From positions 1 to 13,718 of the forward strand of contig SLLY01000002.1 in assembly GCA_007133845.1 (NCBI GenBank): 13,718 nucleotides of DNA. Direction: 5' to 3'. Positions 1-7,726 of this stretch are shown here, one piece after another. The number at the start of each line of letters is the position of its first letter. The first letter of the stretch is position 1. Source of the DNA: Candidatus Woesearchaeota archaeon (lineage in GTDB: Archaea; Nanobdellota; Nanobdellia; CSSed11-243R1). The notes under the pieces are model-generated. The model made no database searches. It had not been told where the DNA came from and saw only the letters and a list, made by a program, of their open reading frames with translations. A program made the position numbers and the translations under genes.

Positions 1-2
1 AC

Positions 3-860
3 TGCAAAGGATATTCTAATTATAAAGAAATGATTACCGAAGAAGATATAGATTGTATTTCTATATGTGTGCCCACAAAGTTACATTATAAAATAACTAA
101 AGATATAATTGAAATTTTTAAAGGAGGATTATTAATCGAAAAACCTTTAGCAGATTCTAATGAAGAGGGGGAAAATTTAATTAAACTTGCAAAAGAAAAT
201 GGCAATCACTTATTTATAGGACACATAGAAAGATTTAATCCCGTTGTCAGGAGATTAAAAGAAATTATCGAAGAAGGAATTCTAGGAAGAGTTCTAACTA
301 TAAATTCAAGAAGAGTGGGTTTAGCTCCACCAAGAAAGGTAGACTCTGGTGTAATAACCGATCTCTCAGTTCACGATATAGATGTTATGAGGTATATTAC
401 TGGTTGTGATGTATCCGAAGTTTTTTCTTTCAGTGAAAAGATAATCACAGATTATGATGATTGTGCATTTATAGGATTAAAATTTAATAAAGACATACTC
501 GCAATGAGCGAAACAAATTGGATAACTCCCACAAAAATAAGAAAGCTATTTGTTACAGGGGAAAAAGGTATGATAGAATTGGATTATATAACACAGGAAT
601 TGTTATTTTATGAAAATCAAAGTGCAAATGGGATTGAAGATTATCCACAATTAACGTCATTAAGTTATGAGACTGTTATTAAGAAAATATCTGTTGCAAA
701 AGGAGAACCTTTGAAAGCAGAACTTTCTAATTTTATAAAAAGTTATAGAAAAGAAGAAAAACCAGAAATCTTTCCAGAAGATGGGTTAATAGCTCTTAAA
801 ATTGCAAATGCAGCAAAAAAATCTGTAGAAACAGGAGAGATAATTAAATTTCAAAATTAA
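3..860 (+). CDS. Gfo/Idh/MocA-family sugar-nucleotide dehydrogenase (probable UDP-GlcNAc 3-dehydrogenase), 5'-partial
   Basis: This is an NAD(P)-dependent oxidoreductase that probably oxidises the C3 hydroxyl of a UDP-N-acetyl sugar. The frame is open to the window edge, and the codons before the first ATG (position 30) read CKGYSNYKE, the usual lead-in to the second Rossmann strand. The ATG is therefore internal and the NAD-binding GxGxxG segment lies outside the window. Visible family marks are ICVPTKLHY (V-PT-xxH), IEKPLA with the conserved EKP lysine (about residue 38 counting from the ATG), and DLSVHDIDVMRYI, the D-x-x-x-HDiD segment of the catalytic domain. The substrate is inferred mainly from the adjacent aminotransferase and acetyltransferase, which match the archaeal UDP-GlcNAc to diacetamido-sugar pathway described in Methanococcus. 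The 3' end overlaps the opposing acetyltransferase gene by 17 bp. The family call is firm. The exact substrate is inference. Confidence 0.88.
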   Translation, partial: CKGYSNYKEMITEEDIDCISICVPTKLHYKITKDIIEIFKGGLLIEKPLADSNEEGENLIKLAKENGNHLFIGHIERFNPVVRRLKEIIEEGILGRVLTINSRRVGLAPPRKVDSGVITDLSVHDIDVMRYITGCDVSEVFSFSEKIITDYDDCAFIGLKFNKDILAMSETNWITPTKIRKLFVTGEKGMIELDYITQELLFYENQSANGIEDYPQLTSLSYETVIKKISVAKGEPLKAELSNFIKSYRKEEKPEIFPEDGLIALKIANAAKKSVETGEIIKFQN

Positions 861-1407
861 TATCTCCACACTTTTCACATAATCCTTTCAAAAAATTATC
901 TTCCTTTTCAGTATTTTTTAAAATTTTTCCACATTTACATACGTAACCCATTATTCTTGCTGGATTTCCATAAACCAAACAAAAAGCAGGAACATCTTTG
1001 GTTACAACACTTCCAGCGCCAATCATACTAAATTTTCCTATTTTTATACCACATATTATAGTTGAATTTGCACCAATAGATGAACCTTCTTCTACCAATG
1101 TTTTAACAATTTCCCAGTTTTCATTAAATGCTCTGGGTGATTTGTCATTTGTAAAGACCACATGAGGCCCTACAAAAACATTTTTTTCTATAGTTACTCC
1201 ATCATATACAGAAACATTGTTTTGCAATTTAACAAAATCCCCAATTTTTACATTTTTGTCTATGTAAACACTTTTTCCTAAAATACAATTATTGCCTATA
1301 CTTGAATTTTCTCTTACATGAGAAAAATGCCACACTTTAGTATTATTTCCTATTTTAGAACCATTTTCTACAATTGCAGTTTCATGCTTAAAAAAATCAG
1401 TCTCCAC
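844..1407 (-). CDS. Left-handed beta-helix sugar-nucleotide N-acetyltransferase (WlbB/WbpD-like) with C-terminal zinc ribbon
   Basis: It probably transfers acetyl from acetyl-CoA to the 3-amino group of a UDP-2-acetamido-3-amino sugar. The protein is mostly hexapeptide repeats (IG-N-N/IGDFV/IGANS types) forming a trimeric beta-helix. VWHFSHV and VGPHVVFTND are hallmarks of the WlbB/WbpD group. The C-terminus carries CxCG (C157, C159) and CxxCG (C177, C180), a likely zinc ribbon. I chose the GTG at 1405-1407 because GGTGAGG lies just upstream and homologues begin close to the first repeat, giving 187 aa. The same frame extends to a TTG at 1419 and a GTG at 1416 without a visible ribosome-binding site. 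With the chosen start it overlaps the upstream aminotransferase by 11 bp, so the two are almost certainly co-translated. The 3' end overlaps the convergent dehydrogenase gene. Confidence 0.9.
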   Translation of the reverse strand: METDFFKHETAIVENGSKIGNNTKVWHFSHVRENSSIGNNCILGKSVYIDKNVKIGDFVKLQNNVSVYDGVTIEKNVFVGPHVVFTNDKSPRAFNENWEIVKTLVEEGSSIGANSTIICGIKIGKFSMIGAGSVVTKDVPAFCLVYGNPARIMGYVCKCGKILKNTEKEDNFLKGLCEKCGDINFEI

Positions 1408-2491
1408 TTTCCTCACCAAAAAATTTTTTTATTGATGAAATTATGTAATCCACATTTTCATCTGTAATGGATGGATGAACTGGTATAGATAAAACCTTTG
1501 AAGAAATATTTTCTACAACAGGAAGTGTTTCATTATATCCCATGCTTTTATACGGTTCTTGTTTGTATATAGGCACAGGATAATACACTTTATTCCCTAT
1601 TCCTTCTTTAGAAAGAAATTTAGCAAGTTCATCTCGTTTCGAAGTTTTAATAGTATATTGATGATAAACATGAGCGTATCCTTCTTCTTCAATAGGGAGT
1701 TTTAAGTCTCCAACATCTTTTAATCCTTGATTATACATTTCCGCAATTTCTCTTCTCCGTTCATTAAAATTTCTTAGTTTAGTTAATTGAATTCTTCCTA
1801 TAGCAGAGAATACATCAGTGCTTCTGAAATTATATCCCAAAAAATCAGAATTGTATCTTTTAAATTCTCCATGAGAACGTAAAGCTTTACATCTTTCAGC
1901 TATATCTTGATTATTAGTTAATATTATTCCACCTTCACCACATATCATATTTTTCGTAGCGTAAAAAGAGAAAACACCAATATCTCCAAATGTTCCGACT
2001 TTTTTGTTTTTATATTCAGCACCATGCGCTTGACAACAATCCTCTATAAGAATTAAATTATGTTTTTTGCATATCTCCATTATAGCATCCATATCACAAG
2101 ATAAACCATATAAGTGAACTATTAATAATGCCTTAGTTTTTTCATTTATCTTCTTCTCTATAAGAGATGTGTCTATGTTGAAACTTTTTGAGTCTATATC
2201 CACAAAAACGGGCTTTGCTCCAGTATATAATATAGAATTTGCTGAAGCAATAAAAGAAAAAGGAGTTGTAATTATTTCATCTCCCTGTTTTAGTCCTAAT
2301 GCGGTAAGTCCTGTCATCAGTGCGGTGGTTCCACTAGAAGTTATTACCCCATAATCCGTTCCTATATATTCAGAAAATTCCTTTTCAAAAGAAGATGTTT
2401 CCTCCCCCTGAACAATATTTCCAGAACGTAAAACTTTTGTAACTGCTGTAATTTCCTCTTCTGTTATTTTTGGTTTACATATAGGTATCAT
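1397..2491 (-). CDS. DegT/DnrJ/EryC1-family PLP-dependent sugar-nucleotide aminotransferase
   Basis: This is a fold-type I PLP enzyme that transaminates a keto sugar nucleotide. By context it would convert the 3-keto product of the neighbouring dehydrogenase to the 3-amino sugar, with glutamate as probable donor. Visible marks are SSGTTAL (PLP phosphate contact, about residues 52-58), IEDCCQAHGAEY with the ring-binding Asp151, and FSFYATKNMICGEGG, in which Lys180 is the expected Schiff-base lysine. The 364-aa length is normal for the family. The ATG has no Shine-Dalgarno sequence, but a TATA-like box lies about 24 nt upstream, suggesting a leaderless message. It is the first gene of a two-gene leftward operon, overlapping the acetyltransferase start. 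The family call is secure. Substrate position (C3) is inferred from the gene set. Confidence 0.92.
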   Translation of the reverse strand: MIPICKPKITEEEITAVTKVLRSGNIVQGEETSSFEKEFSEYIGTDYGVITSSGTTALMTGLTALGLKQGDEIITTPFSFIASANSILYTGAKPVFVDIDSKSFNIDTSLIEKKINEKTKALLIVHLYGLSCDMDAIMEICKKHNLILIEDCCQAHGAEYKNKKVGTFGDIGVFSFYATKNMICGEGGIILTNNQDIAERCKALRSHGEFKRYNSDFLGYNFRSTDVFSAIGRIQLTKLRNFNERRREIAEMYNQGLKDVGDLKLPIEEEGYAHVYHQYTIKTSKRDELAKFLSKEGIGNKVYYPVPIYKQEPYKSMGYNETLPVVENISSKVLSIPVHPSITDENVDYIISSIKKFFGEESGD

Positions 2492-2511
2492 AAAAAAAAC
2501 ATTAATTTTAA

Positions 2512-2519
2512 ATTTATAT
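2512..2519 (-). promoter_or_regulatory. TATA-like box for the leftward aminotransferase operon
   Basis: On the minus strand the sequence reads ATATAAAT, centred about 24-25 nt upstream of the aminotransferase ATG (A at 2491). No ribosome-binding site lies in between. That spacing is the archaeal TATA-to-start distance expected when transcription begins at the start codon itself. The region is very AT-rich, so chance resemblance is possible. Confidence 0.5.
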
Positions 2520-2578
2520 CATTTTCTGTATATAATTAATTAGGAAAGTAATAAAAAGTAACAACTTTTTGTGGTATT

Positions 2579-3541
2579 ATGGATATTGATAAAAAAATAG
2601 AAATTGTAAAAAGAAACACCGCCGAAATTGTTAAAGAGGAAGAACTGAGAAAAATTTTAAGTGAAAAAGAAAAACCCATTGTTTATTGCGGATATGAACC
2701 TAGTGGCGCAATGCATTTGGGGCACTTCGTCACGGTGTTAAAACTCAAAGATTTTGCCAAAGCAGGATTTCATGTAAAATTCTTAATAGCTGACATGCAC
2801 GCACTATTGAATAGAAAAGGAGAAGAAGAAAAAATAAAAAAAGATGTCGAAGCATGGAAAAAAACAATCAAATCAATAGGACTCGATGCAGAAGTTGTCA
2901 TAGGTTCTGATTTTCAATTCGATAAAAAATATGTGTCTGATGTTATGTCTGTAGCTCAAGAAGTCACAATTAACAGAGGACTTAGAAGCATGCAGCAAGT
3001 CGCAAGAGATATAGAAAATGCCACAATATCTCAATTATGGTATCCATTAATGCAGGTATTGGACATAAAATACCTGAAATGTGATGTTGCATATGGCGGA
3101 CTCGAACAAAGAAAAATCCATATGGTTGGTAGAGATTTAAAAGATAAAACAGGACATAATTTTATAGCAGTTCATACACCATTAATTACTTCACTTAAAG
3201 GGCCCGGACAAAAAATGTCAAAATCAATCGAAGGCTCAGGCATTTCAGTAACCGACAGCGATGAAGTAATTAAAAAGACGGTAAAAGATGCATATTGTCC
3301 TGAAAAAACAGCAGAGGACAATCCAATACTCCAAATATCGAAGTTAATAATCTTTCCAGTTGTAGAAAAGCTGAGAATAAAACGTCCCGAAAAGTTTGGC
3401 GGAGACTTGGAATTTGAGAATTACTCTAAATTAGAAGAAGCATATGTAAATGGGGATTTACATCCACTCGATTTAAAGAATGCGGTAACAGATGAATTGA
3501 TAAAAATAATTTCACCAATCAGAGAAAACTTCAACAAGTAA
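2579..3541 (+). CDS. tyrS: Tyrosyl-tRNA synthetase, archaeal/eukaryotic type
   Basis: It charges tRNA-Tyr with tyrosine in the cytoplasm. It is a class I synthetase of 320 aa (the Methanocaldococcus enzyme is about 306). The HIGH-type motif is HLGH (46-49) within CGYEPSGAMHLGHF, and the KMSKS loop is complete at 212-216. The tyrosine-binding residues known from the M. jannaschii enzyme appear conserved: Tyr36 and the YPLMQVLDIKY segment with Tyr155, Gln159 and Asp162. The C-terminal anticodon-recognition part is present (RPEKFGGDL, LHPLDLKNAV). It is transcribed divergently from the aminotransferase across 87 bp. A TATA-like stretch, TATAATTA at 2531-2538, would give a leader of about 18 nt, with no convincing ribosome-binding site. 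Its stop codon touches that of the opposing lhr gene with no spacer. Confidence 0.96.
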   Translation: MDIDKKIEIVKRNTAEIVKEEELRKILSEKEKPIVYCGYEPSGAMHLGHFVTVLKLKDFAKAGFHVKFLIADMHALLNRKGEEEKIKKDVEAWKKTIKSIGLDAEVVIGSDFQFDKKYVSDVMSVAQEVTINRGLRSMQQVARDIENATISQLWYPLMQVLDIKYLKCDVAYGGLEQRKIHMVGRDLKDKTGHNFIAVHTPLITSLKGPGQKMSKSIEGSGISVTDSDEVIKKTVKDAYCPEKTAEDNPILQISKLIIFPVVEKLRIKRPEKFGGDLEFENYSKLEEAYVNGDLHPLDLKNAVTDELIKIISPIRENFNK

Positions 3542-6280
3542 TTATTCCCAGAACATTCTCGTGCGAATAAAATTTCTTTCAGCTTCAGCTATATCTTTTA
3601 TTAATTCTTCTTCGGATTTGTTTATCCGCGAAAGAATTCTCTTTGCTGTCGCGGGACCTATACCATAACCTGCCAGAACAAAAACAACAATTTTTCCGCG
3701 AGATATGAACATTTCCGCAGTTTCCTCAAAATTTTTCAAAAGTTTTTTTTCTTCAGCGTTCAACTTATTCCTATCTTTAACAAGAACTTTTTTTGCCAAT
3801 TCCATATCTTTTGCAGGTATGAAACCTATCAATTTGGATTCACATTTATTACATTTCAAGTTTTCAGGAACGCTTTGATATGTATACGTGCCCAATGAAT
3901 TTTTACATTTCAAACAAGCAAACCAAAAACGTCTTTTGAGGAGTCTTTGTTTTATTGTGTTGTATATCTCACTTATGTTTTCGCTGGGTTTTACAAGTGA
4001 AACGCTACTATAGTCCAATCCCTCAGCACCCAAAGGAGAAACTTCATACCCAGAAGATGTTTTTATGTTTATTCTCCCACTCTTTATTTTTTTAAGCAAA
4101 TCTTTTGTGTTTTCAACATCAAGTTTTTCCCTGAAAACTTCGTTTATGGCTTCATGATAAAGAGGTGTGTTTTGATACACATCTATCAATTTTGAAATCA
4201 TGTAATGGGAAAAATCCGCATCTCTGTCAATCGCTCCAAAACGTTTTGCTATCTGATAAAATCTGAAATTAAATATGGTGGCATTCTTCATGGATTTTTT
4301 TAATATATCGTCAATCCATTCAGGTTCGATTTCATTTATAGTTTCGAGAATGGTGTCCTGTCCAAAAAGTTCGGGCATTTTGAACATTATCCTATATGTA
4401 TCGCTTCTAATTCCCACGGTAGAACCCACTTTTGAAGAAATTATTGCACCCAGAAATTTAGCAAGTGTCTGGTTTACTTTATTGCCAAAACAAGAGTGGA
4501 GTATTACATAATTTTCGAAGGATTCAATAAACATATTCTTGCTGGTGGGAACTACAAAATTTTCCTTTTGCATTTTTAATTCTTTAAATTCGAATTTTTC
4601 TCTCAAATCCCCACAAAGTTTTGCAACTTCCATATAAACAGGAATAAGTTCTCCTTCCCAACTAGGTATAGAACTCTCGGTTCCTTTGCTCGAAATAACT
4701 TTAATTATATTATCTTCCCTTTCAACAACTTTCCAAGGTTCGCCCTTCATTATGAATTCTGCATTTCTTTTTATAAACTGAGCAACAAAACCTTGATGGA
4801 GCACACCAATTCTCTTGTTTAAATCTGCGGCAACTACAATATAATTTTTTTCATCTGGTATTGTGGAGAGATTTTTGAAATAATACAACAAACCTTTTCT
4901 TGTTCTATAAAATCCTTTTTCGTTTTCCTGAATAAGATATATATCTCTAATTATGTCAATAACTCCATCGAATTCTTCTACTTTCAGATTTCTGTATGGA
5001 TATGCGTTTTTTACAATGTCAAAAATTTCTTTTTTCTTTGGTGTTTTATCCTCTTTTTGAAAATCCATACAAATACCAACTATCTGGTGTGCAAGAACAT
5101 CATATGGCTTTTGAGGGATTTTGGGTTTTTCCAGCCAACCTTCTTCTGATTTTTTGTATATGGCATATGCTTCCAGATAATCATCTATAGTGCTGCATAT
5201 TATTTTACCCTTGGAGATTCTCCCAACTCCATGCCCGCTTCTTCCAATCCTCTGAATGAGTTTTGTGGCTTGTCTTGGCGAGCCATATTGTATAACCAAA
5301 TCTATAGTCCCAACATCTATACCCAATTCAAGAGATGATGTGGATATTATAGCCTTCAATTCATTATTTTTAAATTGATTCTCTACATTTATCCTCACAT
5401 CCTTTGAAAGAGATGAATGGTGTACAGCTATGGGAAATTCGGGAACCCATTTTTTAAATCTGGATGCGAGAGATTCCGCAGTTTCTCGAGTATTTACAAA
5501 AATAATTGTAGAACGACTACTTTCTATGAGTTCTTTCATTCTTCTCAGACAATATGCAACATTTGGAATTGTGTTAAGTTCTCCAGCCAAAATTTTATCT
5601 TCTTTGGTTGGTTTTGGATGCTCAACATCTATCTCATATTCTTTTTCTGCGCGAGCATCTATTATTTTACAATCTTTTTTTGTAAGAAATTGGGATATTT
5701 CATTCGGGTCTCCAATCGTGGCGGAAATTCCTATCCTCTGAAAATCCCCAGCCAAAAATTTTAATCTTTCGAGTGCCAGAGTCATCTGAGTTCCCCGTTT
5801 ATTTTCGCAGAGTTCGTGAATTTCGTCTATTATTACATGATTTACATTTTTCAAGAGTTCCCGAAGTTTTTTACCAGTTAAAACAGCCTGAAGCGTTTCT
5901 GGCGTTATGACAACAACATCTGCGGGGTCATCAACCTGCGCCTTCCTTTCTTTCTGAGTTGTGTCTCCGTGCCTCAAGTCCACTTCTAATCCAACAAAAC
6001 TTGCCAGCTGAACTATTCTATCCCAAACATCTCTATTGAGACTTTTAAGAGGAGTTATGTAGAGAGCCCGAATTTTTTCTTTTTTCTTTTCCTTCAAAAG
6101 CATATCGAATATGGGTAAAACTGCGGCGAGTGTTTTCCCATGTCCTGTCGGAGCTATAATTAGTACATCACCTTCATCCATTATCTCCGGTATTGCCAAC
6201 TTTTGAGGCAGAGTTCCTTCTAAATAGCCCTTTTTTTTGAGCCATTTTTTTATTTTTGGGTGCAAATTGTCAAATGCCAT
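3542..6280 (-). CDS. lhr: Lhr-type superfamily 2 DNA/RNA helicase with zinc finger and C-terminal helix-hairpin-helix
   Basis: This is an ATP-dependent 3'-5' helicase of the Lhr group, linked in other organisms to DNA repair and recombination. Motifs in order: LPQKLAIPEI, Walker A APTGHGKT (about 43-50), TPLKSLN, DEIHE (Walker B, about 152-156), ISATIGD (186-191), IIFVNTRETAE, STSSLELGIDVG, and QRIGRSGHG (motif VI, about 343-351). These are followed by the long Lhr winged-helix and middle region. Near the end, CLKC...CNKC (Cys 789, 792, 810, 813) should bind zinc, and AGYGIGPATAKRIL (about 870-883) is a helix-hairpin-helix. I start at the ATG at 6278-6280 (912 aa). A TTG four codons upstream is also in frame but has no support. 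It faces cca across only 42 bp and abuts tyrS tail to tail. A PdeM-like phosphoesterase lies two genes away. Confidence 0.93.
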   Translation of the reverse strand: MAFDNLHPKIKKWLKKKGYLEGTLPQKLAIPEIMDEGDVLIIAPTGHGKTLAAVLPIFDMLLKEKKKEKIRALYITPLKSLNRDVWDRIVQLASFVGLEVDLRHGDTTQKERKAQVDDPADVVVITPETLQAVLTGKKLRELLKNVNHVIIDEIHELCENKRGTQMTLALERLKFLAGDFQRIGISATIGDPNEISQFLTKKDCKIIDARAEKEYEIDVEHPKPTKEDKILAGELNTIPNVAYCLRRMKELIESSRSTIIFVNTRETAESLASRFKKWVPEFPIAVHHSSLSKDVRINVENQFKNNELKAIISTSSLELGIDVGTIDLVIQYGSPRQATKLIQRIGRSGHGVGRISKGKIICSTIDDYLEAYAIYKKSEEGWLEKPKIPQKPYDVLAHQIVGICMDFQKEDKTPKKKEIFDIVKNAYPYRNLKVEEFDGVIDIIRDIYLIQENEKGFYRTRKGLLYYFKNLSTIPDEKNYIVVAADLNKRIGVLHQGFVAQFIKRNAEFIMKGEPWKVVEREDNIIKVISSKGTESSIPSWEGELIPVYMEVAKLCGDLREKFEFKELKMQKENFVVPTSKNMFIESFENYVILHSCFGNKVNQTLAKFLGAIISSKVGSTVGIRSDTYRIMFKMPELFGQDTILETINEIEPEWIDDILKKSMKNATIFNFRFYQIAKRFGAIDRDADFSHYMISKLIDVYQNTPLYHEAINEVFREKLDVENTKDLLKKIKSGRINIKTSSGYEVSPLGAEGLDYSSVSLVKPSENISEIYNTIKQRLLKRRFWFACLKCKNSLGTYTYQSVPENLKCNKCESKLIGFIPAKDMELAKKVLVKDRNKLNAEEKKLLKNFEETAEMFISRGKIVVFVLAGYGIGPATAKRILSRINKSEEELIKDIAEAERNFIRTRMFWE

Positions 6281-6292
6281 TTTACCGCTCAA

Positions 6293-6301
6293 TTTTTAAA
6301 A
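6293..6301 (+). promoter_or_regulatory. TATA-like box for cca
   Basis: TTTTTAAAA is centred 26 nt upstream of the cca ATG at 6323, with no ribosome-binding site between. This fits a leaderless archaeal transcript. The whole divergent gap to lhr is 42 bp, so the two promoters must interleave. On the minus strand, an ATTAAATA-like stretch near 6309-6316 could serve lhr. Confidence 0.5.
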
Positions 6302-6322
6302 TTCAAGTTATTTAATATCTTT

Positions 6323-7576
6323 ATGCAAGAGCACGAAAAAATAGTCAAAAAAGTCAAACAAAAAATAAAACCTACCACTGCTGAAACAAAAAAGGTAGAT
6401 GACATTATAAATTTTTCTAAAGAAAAAGTTCAGAAGGAAATGTTGAAGCAAAAAATAGATGCGGAAATATTTGTTGGTGGGAGTGTCGCAAAAAATACCT
6501 GGACAAAAGGACAGCATGACATAGATATTTTCATAAGATTTGAAAAAAAACACAAAAACATAGGAGGCTTGCTTAAAAAAATAGTCAAAAAAGTTTTCAA
6601 GAATGTAAAAGTTTTACACGGAAGCAGAGATTACTGCAAAATAAATTACAGAGGATACGAGCTGGAATTTGTACCTGTTTACAAAATAAAAAAACCATCA
6701 GAAGCGGAAAATAGTATGGACGCTTCTCTTTTTCATGTTGAATTTGTAAAAAACAAAATAAAAGAAAATCCAAAATTAGCGGATGAAATAAGAGTTTTTA
6801 AGGAATTTGCGAGGGCGCAAAGAGTTTATGGCGCTGAAACTCACATATCGGGAATATCTGGGTATGTTTCAGAGCTTTTGATTATACATTACAAATCCTT
6901 TTTGAATTTCATAAAAGAATCTGAAAAAATGAAGCCCAAAATTTTCATAGACATAAATAAACATTACAAGAATAATTCTGAAATTGTTAGAAAACTTTCC
7001 AAGTCAAAATTATATTCTCCAATAATAATTATTGACCCAGTGCTTAAGGAAAGAAATGCGGCTGCAGCACTGGAAAGCGAAGTCTTTTCAAACCTCATTC
7101 TCTCGTCTAGATTATTTTTTAGAAAACCTTCTCTAAATTTTTTCAAGAAGAAGAGAATAGGTATAAAAGAAATAAAAAATAGAAGCAGCAAAAGAAAAAC
7201 ATTGTTGGTTGTCAAAAAAATTAAAAAAGAATACGCAAAGGAAGACGTTTTTTTGGCTAAACTTAAAAAAGCACTGAAAAAAGTAAATAAACACCTTTTG
7301 ATAAACGGCATCTCTGTTTCCGATTACGGATATTTTATTGATAAAAATAAAATCGACATATTTTTCGAATTAGAGACAAAAAAACTTTCAAAATATAGAA
7401 AACATATAGGACCTCCCGTATGGATTACAAGTTCCAATTTTGATAAATTTTTGGACAAGCACAAAAATATTTACATATCTGGAGAAAATTTGGCGTGTGA
7501 TATAAAAAGAGAATTTGAGGACGTTAAGAAATTTGTTTCTAAATGTCTTGATAAAGAAATTTCAATCATCATCTGA
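6323..7576 (+). CDS. cca: CCA-adding enzyme (archaeal class I tRNA nucleotidyltransferase)
   Basis: It adds or repairs the 3'-terminal CCA of tRNAs using CTP and ATP without a nucleic-acid template. VGGSVAKNTWTKGQHDIDIFIRF-like residues 51-73 form the class I signature: GGS, then the metal-binding DxD pair Asp66/Asp68. The third carboxylate expected on the next strand falls in ELEFVPVY and is Glu115, where archaeal homologues usually have Asp. Length (417 aa) is slightly below the usual 430-450. The start is the ATG at 6323 (MQEHEKIVKKV). The frame runs upstream to a GTG at 6260, but that would reach into lhr and lacks similarity to known N-termini. The protein is very lysine-rich. Its last 15 bp overlap the small membrane-protein gene on the other strand. 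Confidence 0.93.
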   Translation: MQEHEKIVKKVKQKIKPTTAETKKVDDIINFSKEKVQKEMLKQKIDAEIFVGGSVAKNTWTKGQHDIDIFIRFEKKHKNIGGLLKKIVKKVFKNVKVLHGSRDYCKINYRGYELEFVPVYKIKKPSEAENSMDASLFHVEFVKNKIKENPKLADEIRVFKEFARAQRVYGAETHISGISGYVSELLIIHYKSFLNFIKESEKMKPKIFIDINKHYKNNSEIVRKLSKSKLYSPIIIIDPVLKERNAAAALESEVFSNLILSSRLFFRKPSLNFFKKKRIGIKEIKNRSSKRKTLLVVKKIKKEYAKEDVFLAKLKKALKKVNKHLLINGISVSDYGYFIDKNKIDIFFELETKKLSKYRKHIGPPVWITSSNFDKFLDKHKNIYISGENLACDIKREFEDVKKFVSKCLDKEISIII

Positions 7577-7726
7577 AAATCTTACTTTTGTTATTAGATA
7601 TATTATAACACCTACAAGTGTACAGGCTACTCCCGTTTCTCTTTTTTGAAGCATGAAAAGCACGAAACCCGCAATTAAGAATATCATTGCAATCAAACTT
7701 GCCCACACATTAGGTTTTTTTGTCAT
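7562..7726 (-). CDS. Small two-helix membrane protein (54 aa), function unknown
   Basis: I do not recognise this protein. It begins MTKKPNVWASLIAMIFLIAG, continues with a turn around QKRETG, has a second hydrophobic segment (about 32-46, VACTLVGVIIYLIT) and ends in an acidic FSDDD. Two transmembrane helices are therefore likely, with both termini on the same side. Evidence that it is real: its ATG overlaps the phosphoesterase stop codon as TAATG; a ribosome-binding sequence GGTGAT (7730-7735) lies 3 nt upstream; and it fills the gap between the phosphoesterase and cca, overlapping the cca 3' end by 15 bp. Translational coupling suggests it is made together with the phosphoesterase, perhaps anchoring something to the membrane, but that is a guess. 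Confidence 0.72.
   Translation of the reverse strand: MTKKPNVWASLIAMIFLIAGFVLFMLQKRETGVACTLVGVIIYLITKVRFSDDD

Noticed and set aside
30..32. ATG at 30 as the true start of the first dehydrogenase
   Set aside because: The frame is open to the window edge, and the preceding codons (CKGYSNYKE) match the family. The cofactor-binding N-terminus must lie upstream.
2579..3541. Tryptophanyl-tRNA synthetase
   Set aside because: The YPLMQVLDIKY and KMSKS context and the C-terminal RPEKFGGDL and LHPLDLKNAV match archaeal TyrRS.
5417..5764. Overlapping plus-strand frames within lhr as genes
   Set aside because: The lhr frame carries conserved helicase motifs throughout this stretch; the antisense frames show no domain or start signal.
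6260..6322. Upstream extension of cca to a GTG at 6260
   Set aside because: It would overlap the lhr coding region. The ATG at 6323 fits family N-termini and has a TATA-like box 26 nt upstream.
7577..7725. Noncoding intergenic gap or ncRNA after cca
   Set aside because: It is filled by a coupled 54-codon frame with a good ribosome-binding sequence.
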